From positions 1 to 64,000 of the forward strand of contig JAFZUS010000067.1 of assembly GCA_017618275.1 (NCBI GenBank): a stretch of DNA of 64,000 nt, read 5' to 3'. Both the position numbers and the translations under genes were made by a program. Source of the stretch: Prevotella sp. Lineage in GTDB: Bacteria > Bacteroidota > Bacteroidia > Bacteroidales > Bacteroidaceae. The notes beneath the pieces are model-generated. The model searched no databases and was not told where the DNA came from. It saw only the letters and a program-made list of their open reading frames with translations. Numbering within the stretch: position 1 is the first letter of the stretch; each line of letters opens with the position of its first letter. Positions 1 to 8,989 of this stretch are shown one piece after another.

Positions 1-408
1 AATCCTTGGGATGTCTTCGAGGAGAAGTACACCGTTGGTTCTATCCACGAGGGTAAGATTACCGAACTGCTCGAGAAGGGCGCTGTGGTTGCTCTTGACG
101 AGAACGTGGAAGGCTTCGCTACTCCGAAGCACCTGCAGAAGGAGGATGGCTCACAGGCTCAGGCTGGTGAGACACTGCCCTTCAAGGTGATTGAGTTCAA
201 TAAGGACAGCAAGCGTATCATCCTCTCTCACAGCCGTACCTTCGAGGATCCCGCCCGTGAGGAGAAGAAGGCCGCTGCTGCCGCCAAGAAGGCACCTCGT
301 GCCAAGAAGGAAGAGGCTCCGAAGATTGAGAACGTGGCTGCCAGCACCACACTGGGCGACATCGACGTACTCGCTGAACTGAAGGCTAAGATGGAGAAGG
401 GCGAGTAA
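1..408 (+). CDS. rpsA: 30S ribosomal protein S1, C-terminal part
   Basis: The reading frame is open from the first base and ends at TAA 406-408, so only the last 135 residues are present. They hold most of one S1 (OB-fold) RNA-binding repeat: the segment GSIHEGKITELLEKGAVVAL is typical of S1 repeats and is followed by a loop with HLQKED and a closing strand FKVIEFNKDSKRIILSHSR. A lysine/alanine-rich linker and a short acidic tail follow, as in Bacteroidota S1 proteins. The protein binds mRNA on the 30S subunit during initiation. The N-terminal repeats lie upstream of the window. A strong hairpin terminator follows directly, shared with the convergent peptidase gene. Confidence 0.9.
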   Translation, partial: NPWDVFEEKYTVGSIHEGKITELLEKGAVVALDENVEGFATPKHLQKEDGSQAQAGETLPFKVIEFNKDSKRIILSHSRTFEDPAREEKKAAAAAKKAPRAKKEEAPKIENVAASTTLGDIDVLAELKAKMEKGE

Positions 409-431
409 TCCCCCACTCCATTCCAAATAAG

Positions 432-460
432 AATCCCAGCCGATGTGGCTGGGATTTTTT
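432..460 (+). terminator. Intrinsic terminator after rpsA, probably bidirectional
   Basis: A perfect 10-bp stem (432-441 with 447-456) encloses a 5-nt loop and runs into a T tract to 460. It lies between the convergent rpsA and C69 peptidase genes, and the peptidase stop codon is only a few bases away. The T tract favours the plus strand; the A residues on the left side are weaker support for use in the other direction. Confidence 0.85.
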
Positions 461-468
461 ATTGTCTG

Positions 469-2166
469 TTACTGTGGAACGGCCAAACGGTCGCTGATGA
501 TCTTGCGGGCGTAGCGTTCCGGATAACCTGGACGCTGGATGCGCGCTCCGCCACCGAACTTGTTGCGCTTGAAGGTACCGTTCTCGTCGGTGGGCTTCAC
601 GACGCTGTCATTGAACTTCACGATCAGATGGAAGGCCAGTTGCTGCCAACGGGCTATCATCTCGTCGCCCTTCTGACAACTGTAGTTGGTTAGGAACCTG
701 GCACGGGCATCGCCCTCCAAGGCCAGCGCCTGGATCTCGGTCTGGGCCTGCAGACGGTCGTAGGAGGCATCCAACGAGTCGCGAACAGCCTGTAAAGTGG
801 GGAACATCAGCGAATAACGGGGATAGACCATGTTGCTGACCCAGTTGCACACCCAGAAGGCATTGTCCATCGAGAAGGTGACATCATCAGCACCCTCACC
901 GGAGAAACACTTCGGTACACGAGTCATACAGTTGTACATCGGTGTGTAGGCTACCATATTACCGTCATCATTACCAAACCAGAAGCAGCCACCAATCTCA
1001 CGGGGCAGCGAACTACGCATCTGTGAGATAAACGACCAGGCGGTCTGGAAAGTGGAGACGGGACGCTCGTTAAAGTATTCCTTGCCATCGACCTTATAGG
1101 AAAGGGGCGACAGACGGTAGGGCATCTCGAACATACCGCCACCGATATCAGAGTCAAGGGCGAAAGGTGTACCTTCATAGTGGTCACGCATGGCATCACG
1201 CAACATCTGGAGGGTCACCTTCTTGTTGGGGATGATCCAGAGGGGCATAGGCTCCGTGTCTTTCTCTATACCTGCTGCGTATGGCAAATATTTCGAGAAA
1301 TCATCGGCGAAACGGTTGAAGAAACTCCACACACGGGCCTCACAATATCGGCGTCCGGAAAAGTCGGGCTCTGCATAGGCGGCATTGTAGGAAAAGTCGG
1401 CATCCTTACCATCGAACCAGCCCATCGTTCGTGCGTACCTTATTATATTATCTGAATAACAGACAAGGTTGGGAACGGGCTTCTTGCCATTTATCGGATA
1501 TTTCTTCAACAGGTCTTTCATCTTGACCTGCACATAACGGCCATCCAAGAAGTGAGTAATACGACTCTGGTTAGCGTGGGCGGCGATGGCATCATCCGGA
1601 ATGCGGACAGCCACCCAGACGGTACGGCCAACCTCCTTCGTACGGTCAGGACCGCAACCCATCATCTCAAGCATCCATGCTTCGTCCTTATCAGCAACTG
1701 AGAAGGTCTCGCCCTCAGAGTAATAGCCATATTCCTCAACCAACGAGGTCATGATCTGTAGGGCTTCACGGGCAGTCTTGGCACGTTGGAGGGTGATATA
1801 GATGAGTGAACCGTAATCGATGATACCTGTGGAATCCACCATCTCCTCACGACCTCCGAAGGTGGTCTCACCGATGGTGACCTGCCACTCGTTGGTGTTG
1901 CCGATGACATTCCAGGTCTCCGGAGCCTCAGCAATCTCACCTAAGTATTTGTTGGTGTCCCACTCATAAACCTTGCGCATGTCGCCAGGCTGGTGCTTGG
2001 CGGCAGGATAATGGTAGAGGGGCATGAAGGCACCATAGGAATCGGCATTATAGGTGACGAACACAGACCCGTCGGCACTCGCATTCTTACCCACAATGAA
2101 GTTGGTACATGCTGTCGCTGCTGTCGCAGCGATAAGCATGCTTATCAAAAATAGTTTTCGTTTCAT
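469..2166 (-). CDS. C69 family secreted dipeptidase
   Basis: This is a 565-residue peptidase of family C69 (dipeptidase A/U34 type, Ntn-hydrolase fold). The mature N-terminus is expected at Cys20, the nucleophile, in CTNFIVGKNASADGSVFV, just after a hydrophobic export segment that starts at MKRKLFL. In this family the cysteine is freed by removal of the leader. The conserved blocks NEWQVTIGETTFGGREE and DKDEAWMLEMMG fit Bacteroidota members, which act in the periplasm or at the surface on dipeptides. ATG at 2166 is preferred because it gives the signal peptide and sits 2 nt after nadC; an in-frame ATG at 2175 would overlap nadC. It is last in the cstA-nadC-peptidase group. The substrate is unknown. 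Confidence 0.85.
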   Translation of the reverse strand: MKRKLFLISMLIAATAATACTNFIVGKNASADGSVFVTYNADSYGAFMPLYHYPAAKHQPGDMRKVYEWDTNKYLGEIAEAPETWNVIGNTNEWQVTIGETTFGGREEMVDSTGIIDYGSLIYITLQRAKTAREALQIMTSLVEEYGYYSEGETFSVADKDEAWMLEMMGCGPDRTKEVGRTVWVAVRIPDDAIAAHANQSRITHFLDGRYVQVKMKDLLKKYPINGKKPVPNLVCYSDNIIRYARTMGWFDGKDADFSYNAAYAEPDFSGRRYCEARVWSFFNRFADDFSKYLPYAAGIEKDTEPMPLWIIPNKKVTLQMLRDAMRDHYEGTPFALDSDIGGGMFEMPYRLSPLSYKVDGKEYFNERPVSTFQTAWSFISQMRSSLPREIGGCFWFGNDDGNMVAYTPMYNCMTRVPKCFSGEGADDVTFSMDNAFWVCNWVSNMVYPRYSLMFPTLQAVRDSLDASYDRLQAQTEIQALALEGDARARFLTNYSCQKGDEMIARWQQLAFHLIVKFNDSVVKPTDENGTFKRNKFGGGARIQRPGYPERYARKIISDRLAVPQ

Positions 2167-2168
2167 AA

Positions 2169-3017
2169 TCAACATGCTTTAAACGACATATCGAGACCTT
2201 TTACAGAGTGCGTCAAGGCACCGACAGACACGAAATCTACACCCTGTTCGGCATAGTCGCGGATAGTGTCGAAGGTGATACCCCCACTCGACTCAGTCTC
2301 ATAGCGTCCAGCAATGATATCCACGGCCTTCTTGGTATCAGGTACGGAGAAGTTGTCGAGCATGATACGGTCCACACCTCCATGATCGAGAACCTGTTGC
2401 AGTTCGTCGAAGTTACGCACCTCGATCTCAATCTTCAGGTCGAGCCCCTTTTCTTTCAGATAGGCGTGACAACGGTCGATGGCATTCACAACACCTCCTG
2501 CGAAATCAACATGATTGTCCTTCAACAGGATCATATCGAAGAGTCCGATACGATGGTTACAGCCACCACCAATCTTCACGGCCTGCTTCTCCAGCATACG
2601 CATGCCCGGGGTGGTCTTACGGGTGTCGAGCACACGGGTATGGGTGCCCTTCAGGCGCTGAACATACTTGTCGGTCATCGTGGCGATGCCACTCATACGC
2701 TGCATGATGTTCAGCATCAGACGCTCTGTCTGCAACAGGGAGCGCACCTTTCCTGTAACGACCATTGCGATATCGCCTTTCTTCACACGACTGCCGTCGC
2801 CCATCAATACCTCCACCTGCATTTCAGGGTCGAAACGACGGAACACTTCCTTGGCAACCTCCACACCTGCCAGGATACCGTCTTCCTTGATGAGCAGGTG
2901 CGACTTACCCATCGCATCCTCGGGAATACAGCACAACGTGGTATGGTCGCCATCACCGATATCCTCGGCAAACGACAGATCTATCAGTCTGTCAACTAAT
3001 TCGTCTACACTTAACAT
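2169..3017 (-). CDS. nadC: Nicotinate-nucleotide pyrophosphorylase (carboxylating)
   Basis: Quinolinate phosphoribosyltransferase, the step that turns quinolinate and PRPP into nicotinate mononucleotide in de novo NAD synthesis. The 282 residues match the usual length. Visible signatures are EDIGDGDHTT near the N-terminus, the active-site block TRKTTPGMR at about residue 136, the substrate-binding run KIGGGCNHRIGLFDMILLKDNH at about 148-169, and the glycine-rich phosphate site VDFVSVGALTHSVKGLDMS near the end. It lies 3 nt after cstA and 2 nt before the peptidase, so the three genes look co-transcribed. nadA and nadB are not in the window. Confidence 0.95.
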   Translation of the reverse strand: MLSVDELVDRLIDLSFAEDIGDGDHTTLCCIPEDAMGKSHLLIKEDGILAGVEVAKEVFRRFDPEMQVEVLMGDGSRVKKGDIAMVVTGKVRSLLQTERLMLNIMQRMSGIATMTDKYVQRLKGTHTRVLDTRKTTPGMRMLEKQAVKIGGGCNHRIGLFDMILLKDNHVDFAGGVVNAIDRCHAYLKEKGLDLKIEIEVRNFDELQQVLDHGGVDRIMLDNFSVPDTKKAVDIIAGRYETESSGGITFDTIRDYAEQGVDFVSVGALTHSVKGLDMSFKAC

Positions 3018-3020
3018 ATC

Positions 3021-4478
3021 TTATTGTTTTTGATTTTCCTTTTTATACCAGAGAGTGAACCAGATAATGGCGATGATGAGACAGGCAATGCCACAGACAT
3101 AGCCAAGATCACCAAGTTGCAGCATCTGCTTCGACACGAAGAAATAGGTGGAGCACACCGTCGTCATAAACAGGGCCGGGATCAGGGTAATCCAGTAGCA
3201 CTTCTTGTTTCTTACCAGATAGACCGTCAGTGTCCACAATGTAAACACACTCAGCGCCTGGTTGCTCCAACCGAAATACTGCCAGATGGTGTTGAAACCA
3301 TCAGGATTCTCAATCTGCCATACGAGCATCGCAATCGAACAGGCAAACATCGGAACACAGATATACAGTCGCTTCGGGATGGGACGTTGGTCAAGTTTGA
3401 GCCATTCGGCCACAATCAGACGACCAGAACGGAAAGCAGTATCACCAGAGGTGATCGGCGCAGCCACCACACCCAACATGGCGAGGATGGCGCCAGCCAC
3501 ACCCAGCCAATCGTTGCAGACTAAATTCACCACAGCAGGAGCCGAGGTGTGAAAACCATTCGTGGCAGCCTCAATAAGCGTATAACCGGGAGCCGGATCG
3601 CCATAGAAAAACCAGGCGGAAACGGTAGCCCAGATCAAGGCGACCACACCCTCGGTGATCATGGCACCATAGAAGATGGGGCGACCCATTTTCTCACTCT
3701 TTACACAACGGGCCATCAACGGACTCTGTGTAGCATGGAAACCTGAGATGGCACCACAGGCCACCGTGATAAACAGAGCCGGGAAGATGGCATCCTTCCA
3801 GGTGTCGGGCTCTGTGGCAGCACCCATATTATAAAGGTTCGTCCAAAGTTCAGGCAACGTGGGCCAGTGGAGGAAGAGCCACACCATCAAGGCACCTGCC
3901 ATAAACAACAACGAGAAGGCAAACAACGGATACACCTTACCGATAATCTTGTCAATAGGCAGCATCGTGGCAATGATGTAATAGCAGAAGATAATGGCTA
4001 CCCACATCATGGTCTCACCACCGATGGAATGGAGAATCTCTGCGGGCGAATAGACGAACACCGTTCCCACCATGATCAGCAACAGCACGGTAAACACGAG
4101 CATCACACTCTTGGTGGCCTTGCCCAGATACTTACCGATGAGTTCTGGTAGACCTGCACCCCCATGTCGCATGGAGAGCATACCGGAGAGATAGTCGTGG
4201 ACGGCACCTGCGAAGATACAGCCAAAGACGATCCATAGGTAAGCCACAGGACCGAACTTGGCACCCATAATGGCACCGAAGATTGGACCCGTACCTGCAA
4301 TGTTCAGGAACTGAATCATAAAAATCTTCCAGTTGGGAAGCACGATGTAGTCAAGCCCGTCGGCTTTCGCCACAGCAGGCGTCACACGGTCATCAGGCCC
4401 AAAGACGCGTTCGATAAAGCGCCCGTAGAGCAGATAACCCAAGACAAGAGCCACAAGGCTCAACAGAAATGAAATCAT
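3021..4478 (-). CDS. cstA: CstA family carbon-starvation transporter
   Basis: An integral membrane protein of 485 residues with about 12 or more hydrophobic segments along its full length. The N-terminal half has the CstA family blocks GLDYIVLPNWKIFMIQFLNI, AGTGPIFGAIMGAKFGP and DYLSGMLSMRHGGAGLPEL. CstA proteins import peptides or pyruvate under carbon limitation; which one applies here cannot be read from the sequence. It is shorter than enterobacterial CstA (about 700 residues), as is usual for the short form in Bacteroidota. It is first in a minus-strand group with nadC and the C69 dipeptidase. A peptide transporter beside a dipeptidase would make sense, but that is inference. Confidence 0.88.
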   Translation of the reverse strand: MISFLLSLVALVLGYLLYGRFIERVFGPDDRVTPAVAKADGLDYIVLPNWKIFMIQFLNIAGTGPIFGAIMGAKFGPVAYLWIVFGCIFAGAVHDYLSGMLSMRHGGAGLPELIGKYLGKATKSVMLVFTVLLLIMVGTVFVYSPAEILHSIGGETMMWVAIIFCYYIIATMLPIDKIIGKVYPLFAFSLLFMAGALMVWLFLHWPTLPELWTNLYNMGAATEPDTWKDAIFPALFITVACGAISGFHATQSPLMARCVKSEKMGRPIFYGAMITEGVVALIWATVSAWFFYGDPAPGYTLIEAATNGFHTSAPAVVNLVCNDWLGVAGAILAMLGVVAAPITSGDTAFRSGRLIVAEWLKLDQRPIPKRLYICVPMFACSIAMLVWQIENPDGFNTIWQYFGWSNQALSVFTLWTLTVYLVRNKKCYWITLIPALFMTTVCSTYFFVSKQMLQLGDLGYVCGIACLIIAIIWFTLWYKKENQKQ

Positions 4479-4510
4479 AGTTGTTTATCGTTTTATTTTT
4501 AATTTCATCG

Positions 4511-4518
4511 CAAAATTA
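4511..4518 (-). promoter_or_regulatory. -7 element for the cstA group
   Basis: On the minus strand the bases read TAATTTTG, matching the Bacteroidota -7 consensus TAnnTTTG, 33 nt upstream of the cstA start. No clear TTTG -33 element lies at the expected distance, so the assignment rests on one box and on position. Confidence 0.45.
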
Positions 4519-4523
4519 CAAAT

Positions 4524-4551
4524 AATCTGCGATAATCTGTGAAATCTGTGG
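4524..4551. repeat. Short imperfect tandem repeat, 9-10 bp unit
   Basis: Three copies of an AATCTGTG-like unit (AATCTGCGAT, AATCTGTGAA, AATCTGTGG) begin at 4524, 4534 and 4543, in the space between the divergent cstA and glycoside-hydrolase-like genes. They lie between the two putative promoters, so they could be an operator or a scar of slippage; the sequence alone does not decide. Confidence 0.6.
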
Positions 4552-4560
4552 CTTTTTTTG

Positions 4561-4568
4561 TATCTTTG
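4561..4568 (+). promoter_or_regulatory. -7 element for the glycoside-hydrolase/hexuronate group
   Basis: TATCTTTG followed by CA is a good match to TAnnTTTG. It places the transcript start near 4574, about 20 nt before the TTG start at 4597, and rules out the upstream in-frame TTG at 4558. No convincing -33 element is present. Confidence 0.55.
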
Positions 4569-4596
4569 CACCAAAATTCATCAAAAAGGTATTATT

Positions 4597-6111
4597 TTGA
4601 AAACGATTATACGATTTGTTCTCCTATTAATCCTGACGCTGCCCACCCAGGCAAAGCCTTTACAATTACAGGCACCATCGCCAAAACATGAGGTGAGAGC
4701 AGTATGGCTGACCACCATCGGAGGCATCGACTGGCCACACAGTTACGGCGCAGCAACGCAGAAACGGGAACTCACACAGATTCTCAACCAGTTGCAGAAG
4801 GCGAATATCAACACCGTCTTGTTTCAGACTCGCGTAAGAGCCACCACCGTCTTTCCTTCAGACATGGAACCGTGGGACGGCTGTATGACAGGCAAGGCCG
4901 GCAACTCACCGGGCTATGATGCCCTGCAGTTCTGCATCGACGAGTGCCATAAACGGGGAATGGAGTGTCATGCGTGGATCGTGACTATCCCTGTGGGGAA
5001 ATGGAACGCCTACGGCTGTCAGCAACTGCGTAAGAAACAGCCAAAACTTATCGTGAAAGTAGGCGACGAGGGCTACATGAATCCGGAGAAGGCAGAGACT
5101 GGCGACTATCTGGCGAAGTTCTGCCGTGAGGTGACCCGCCGCTATGATGTGGATGGCATCCATCTGGACTACATCCGCTATCCGGAGACATGGAAACTGA
5201 AGGTGTCACGTGCTCAAGCTCGACAATACATCACGGACATTGTGAGAAAGATCAATAGGGCCGTAAAGAGTGAAAAACCTTGGGTGAAGATGTCTTGTTC
5301 ACCAATTGGTAAGTACGATGATCTGCCCCGCTATAAGAGTAGTGGCTGGAATGCCAACACCACCGTATGTCAGGACGCACAGGGCTGGATGCGCGACGGA
5401 CTGATGGATGCACTCTTCCCGATGATGTATTTCCAGGGGAACAACTTCTTTCCATTCGCCGTCAACTGGAAGGAGTTCTCATACGGACGTATCGTGGCCC
5501 CCGGACTGGCGGTGTATATGCTCCATCCCCGTGAGAAAAACTGGGATTTGAGTGTCATCCAACGCGAAATGTATGTGCTTCGTGAACTGGAAATCGGATG
5601 TACGTTTTTCCGCAGTAAGTTCTTTACAGACAATACGAAAGGTATATATACGTTCACGAAAGACTTCAACGTACTCCCTGCCTTGGTTCCACCGATGACA
5701 TGGGAAAAGAAGCAGGCACCTATGGCTCCCGTACAGTTGGATATACAACGGGGAATGACTGCAGACAGACTGGTATGGTGGGGAGCACGCGACCGCTCGG
5801 GAGGCGATTACCTATTATATAATTTATATGCCTCATCCGATTATCCGGTGAATATCGAAAAGGCAGAGTGTCTGGTGGCCTCACGCCTGAGGGGAGAGTC
5901 ATTGTCGATTCCCCATAACGGAAGACCGTTAAACTATGCCGTCACGGCAATGGATCGCTTTGGCAACGAGAGCAGTCCCGTCTACACATCAAAGATATCT
6001 CACACAAAACCGAAGGTAGACTTCCGAGAATTGATCATGGGAAAACCGAAGCCCAAGACAAAGACAACCACAAAATCGAATTCTAAATCAAAAAAAAGAA
6101 ATAAACGCTGA
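4597..6111 (+). CDS. Secreted glycoside-hydrolase-like protein (GHL10/DUF187 type)
   Basis: A 504-residue protein with a signal peptide (KTIIRFVLLLILTLPTQA) and a TIM-barrel domain of the GHL10/YngK type, seen in EVRAVWLTTIGGIDWPHS, the strand/loop ending in QTRVRATTVFPSDMEPW, GYDALQFCIDECHKRGMECH and VDGIHLDYIRYPE, where the aspartates are likely catalytic or structural. The C-terminal third looks like a beta-sandwich and ends in a Lys/Ser/Thr-rich tail. The family acts on polysaccharide or peptidoglycan-related glycans; the substrate here is unknown. Start TTG 4597 was chosen because the promoter -7 box lies upstream at 4561 and translation from there begins directly with the signal peptide. 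uxuA starts 3 nt downstream, so the two are probably co-transcribed. Confidence 0.75.
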   Translation: MKTIIRFVLLLILTLPTQAKPLQLQAPSPKHEVRAVWLTTIGGIDWPHSYGAATQKRELTQILNQLQKANINTVLFQTRVRATTVFPSDMEPWDGCMTGKAGNSPGYDALQFCIDECHKRGMECHAWIVTIPVGKWNAYGCQQLRKKQPKLIVKVGDEGYMNPEKAETGDYLAKFCREVTRRYDVDGIHLDYIRYPETWKLKVSRAQARQYITDIVRKINRAVKSEKPWVKMSCSPIGKYDDLPRYKSSGWNANTTVCQDAQGWMRDGLMDALFPMMYFQGNNFFPFAVNWKEFSYGRIVAPGLAVYMLHPREKNWDLSVIQREMYVLRELEIGCTFFRSKFFTDNTKGIYTFTKDFNVLPALVPPMTWEKKQAPMAPVQLDIQRGMTADRLVWWGARDRSGGDYLLYNLYASSDYPVNIEKAECLVASRLRGESLSIPHNGRPLNYAVTAMDRFGNESSPVYTSKISHTKPKVDFRELIMGKPKPKTKTTTKSNSKSKKRNKR

Positions 6112-6114
6112 ATT

Positions 6115-7368
6115 ATGGAAAGAACTTGGAGATGGTTTGGCAAGAAAGATAAGATCACACTTGCCATGTTGAGACAAATTGGTGTCGAGGGCATCGTCAC
6201 AGCCTTGCACGATGTACCCCTTGGCGAAGTATGGACAAGAGAGAAAATTCGCGACTTGCGCGAATACATCGAGAGTTACGGCATGCGCTGGAGCGTGGTG
6301 GAGAGTCTGCCTGTAGTTGAGACGATCAAATACGGTGGCCCAGACAGAGACCATCAGATAGAGGTCTATAAGGAGAGTTTGCGCAACCTCTCGGCAGAAG
6401 GCATCCACTGCATCTGCTACAACTTCATGCCTGTGCTCGACTGGGCACGCACAGACTTGTTGCACACCAATCCCAACGGCTCTACAAACCTCTACTTCAA
6501 CTATGCCGAGTTTGCCTATTTCGACATCTATATCCTGAAGCGTGAGGGAGCGCGTGAGGAATGGGCGAAGTTTGAGTTCCCTGCCGGTGTAGGCCAAGGT
6601 CGCAACGTTCTCGCTGAGTGTGACGAACTGGCCAAGACGATGACTCCTGAGAAGGAACATAAACTCGTGGAGAACATCATCATCAAAACCCAAGGTTTTG
6701 TCTCTGGCAACTTTAGTGAGAACGACGAGGCCCCCATCCAGAAGTTCCGTGACTTCCTCGATCTCTATAAAGGCATCGACAAAGACAAACTCCGTGCCAA
6801 CATGAAATATTTCCTCGAGGCCATTATGCCTACTTGTGAGGAGTGCAACATGAACATGTGTGTGCACCCGGATGATCCCCCTATTGAGATTCTCGGACTA
6901 CCTCGTATTGTCCGGACGGAAGAAGATATCCAGTGGTTCCTTGATGCCGTACCCAACAAGCACAATGGACTCACCTTCTGTGCTGGCAGCCTTTCTGCTG
7001 GAGCCTATAACAACGTGGTGGAGATGGCTCGTAAGTTTGCTTCTCGCACGCACTTTGTACACCTTCGCTCCTGTCACATTTTCCCCAATGGCGACTTCAC
7101 TGAAGCCAGCCATTTAGGTGGACGTGCCGACCTCATTGAACTGTGTCGTATCTTCGAACAGACTAACCCACAGTTGCCCATGCGTGTCGATCATGGTATG
7201 ACCTTCACTGACAATCCTGGTGGCATCATGGACGAGTCGAGTCACGGTCACAATGCCGGCTATACCCTCTTAGGTCGAATGTTCGCCCTCGGACAGGTAC
7301 AAGGTATCCTTGCCACCGTCGATCGCGAGTTAGGAATTGAATACAAACAACCCGGATTCTTTGATTAA
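6115..7368 (+). CDS. uxuA: D-mannonate dehydratase
   Basis: Converts D-mannonate to 2-keto-3-deoxygluconate in glucuronate breakdown. The 417-residue length and the opening MERTWRWFGKKDKITL, followed by QIGVEGIVTALHDVPLGEVW, are typical of UxuA. The metal-site region includes NMNMCVHPDDPP at about 247-258, then CAGSLSAG, FVHLRS and MRVDHG with the conserved Cys, His and Asp residues. It sits 3 nt after the glycoside-hydrolase-like gene and 1 nt before uxuB, in one hexuronate operon with uxuB and uxaB. The uronate isomerase and the KDG kinase and aldolase are not in the window. Confidence 0.95.
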   Translation: MERTWRWFGKKDKITLAMLRQIGVEGIVTALHDVPLGEVWTREKIRDLREYIESYGMRWSVVESLPVVETIKYGGPDRDHQIEVYKESLRNLSAEGIHCICYNFMPVLDWARTDLLHTNPNGSTNLYFNYAEFAYFDIYILKREGAREEWAKFEFPAGVGQGRNVLAECDELAKTMTPEKEHKLVENIIIKTQGFVSGNFSENDEAPIQKFRDFLDLYKGIDKDKLRANMKYFLEAIMPTCEECNMNMCVHPDDPPIEILGLPRIVRTEEDIQWFLDAVPNKHNGLTFCAGSLSAGAYNNVVEMARKFASRTHFVHLRSCHIFPNGDFTEASHLGGRADLIELCRIFEQTNPQLPMRVDHGMTFTDNPGGIMDESSHGHNAGYTLLGRMFALGQVQGILATVDRELGIEYKQPGFFD

Positions 7369-7369
7369 T

Positions 7370-8980
7370 ATGAAACTGAACGATATCATTAGCGGCCAGA
7401 TGAATGCCGCAGAATGGGAGAAAAAAGGTTATAAACTCCCAAAGTTTGACATCAAGGCCCTCCGTGAGAAGACGGCCAAGGAACCCACATGGGTACACTT
7501 CGGTGGTGGTAACATCTTCCGTGCCTTCCCGGCTGCCATCCTCAACGATGCCCTGAACACAGGCAAATACGATCGTGGCGTGATTGTGGCAGAGACCTTC
7601 GACTTCGAGGTCATCGACAAGGCGTACGCCCCTTACAACAATCTCTCGCTCTGCGTGAACCTCTGCTCTGACGGCTCTATCGAAAAGAAGGTCATCGCCA
7701 GCGTGACTGAAGCGCTGAAGGCCGATCCTCAGTTCCCTGACTGGCAACGTCTCGTGGAGATTTTTCGCAACCCGAGCCTCCAGATGATCTCCTTCACCAT
7801 CACCGAGAAAGGCTACACCTATAATGAGGCTGATCTCGCTCGTGGATTGAGCCCGATGTTTGCAATGGGTAAGGTCTGTGCCCTGCTCTATGAGCGCTGG
7901 AAAGCCGGATCATCCGAAACAACAGGTAATTCCGGCCTTCCCCTCACTGTGCAGAGTATGGACAACTGCTCGCACAATGGAGACAAGGTAAAGGCTGGTG
8001 TCTTCGCCTATGCTGAGCGTTGGGTGAAAGACGGACTGGTATCCACAGCCTTCCTCGACTATCTGAAGGACGAAACAAAAATCACCTTCCCTTGGTCGAT
8101 GATTGACAAGATTACGCCTCGTCCCCACGAGAAGGTAAAAGAGATGCTGGCAGCAGATGGCTTCGAGGACAACGACTATATCGAGACAGAGAAACACACC
8201 TTCACCGCTCCTTTCGTGAATGCTGAGGAGGTGCAGTATCTGGTCATTGAGGACAACTACACCAACGGCCGTCCCCCACTCGACTTGGGCGGTGCGCTCT
8301 ATACCACCCGTGAAACGGTGGACAAGGTGGAGACTATGAAGGTGACCACCTGTCTGAACCCGCTGCACACGGCGATGGCACTCTATGGTTGTATGCTGGG
8401 CTACACCCTCATCTCCGCAGAGATGACCGATGAAGACCTACGTCCCTTCATCCAGAAAATTGGATATATGGAGGCGATGCCAGTGGTCGTAGACCCTGGT
8501 GTACTGAATCCCTATGAGTTCATTGGAGCCGTCATCAACCGTCGCTTACCAAACCCCTTCATGCCTGATGCCCCGCAGCGCATCGCCTGTGACACCTCAC
8601 AGAAACTACCTATCCGTTTCGGTGAGACCTTGAAAAAATACGTGGCCCGCGGATTGGACAAGTCGAATCTGGTTCTCATCCCCCTCACCCTGGCAGGCTA
8701 TGCCCGTTACCTAAAGGGCATCAAGGACGACGGTACACCCTTTGAATGCTCTCCGGATCCCCTGCTCGAGGAAATGCAGGCTATCGTTGCCCCACTCGAG
8801 ATTGGCAAGCCCGATCAGGACTGGAGTTGTCTTAAACAACTCTACTCGCGCAAGGATATCTTCGCCCTCGACCTCTATGAGGCCGGACTCGGTGAACAGA
8901 TAGAAGGTATGGTTAAAGAACTGTACGCAGGTCCTGGTGCAGTCCGCAAGACCCTCCACAAATACGTTTCAGCAAGATAA
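7370..8980 (+). CDS. uxuB: Mannitol dehydrogenase family; probable fructuronate reductase
   Basis: A 536-residue polyol dehydrogenase of the long-chain mannitol dehydrogenase family. The N-terminal NAD(P)-binding domain has WVHFGGGNIFRAFPAAIL; the central block is ITPRPHEKVKEML; and the C-terminal catalytic domain carries TTCLNPLHTAMALYGCMLGY, where Asn-x-x-His fits the family Lys-Asn-His site. Placement directly between uxuA and uxaB supports D-mannonate oxidoreductase (fructuronate to mannonate). ATG 7370 is chosen over an in-frame start at 7337 because the latter would overlap the end of uxuA by 32 nt. Mannitol dehydrogenase is the main alternative. Confidence 0.85.
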   Translation: MKLNDIISGQMNAAEWEKKGYKLPKFDIKALREKTAKEPTWVHFGGGNIFRAFPAAILNDALNTGKYDRGVIVAETFDFEVIDKAYAPYNNLSLCVNLCSDGSIEKKVIASVTEALKADPQFPDWQRLVEIFRNPSLQMISFTITEKGYTYNEADLARGLSPMFAMGKVCALLYERWKAGSSETTGNSGLPLTVQSMDNCSHNGDKVKAGVFAYAERWVKDGLVSTAFLDYLKDETKITFPWSMIDKITPRPHEKVKEMLAADGFEDNDYIETEKHTFTAPFVNAEEVQYLVIEDNYTNGRPPLDLGGALYTTRETVDKVETMKVTTCLNPLHTAMALYGCMLGYTLISAEMTDEDLRPFIQKIGYMEAMPVVVDPGVLNPYEFIGAVINRRLPNPFMPDAPQRIACDTSQKLPIRFGETLKKYVARGLDKSNLVLIPLTLAGYARYLKGIKDDGTPFECSPDPLLEEMQAIVAPLEIGKPDQDWSCLKQLYSRKDIFALDLYEAGLGEQIEGMVKELYAGPGAVRKTLHKYVSAR

Positions 8981-8989
8981 TAGAAAATC

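Noticed and set aside
2208-2999. Long plus-strand open frame opposite nadC
   Set aside because: It lies wholly antisense to a clear nadC, has no recognisable domain and no promoter; it reflects codon bias of the real gene.
4558-4596. Upstream in-frame TTG start for the glycoside-hydrolase-like gene
   Set aside because: It overlaps the promoter -7 box, and the added residues would precede a well-formed signal peptide.
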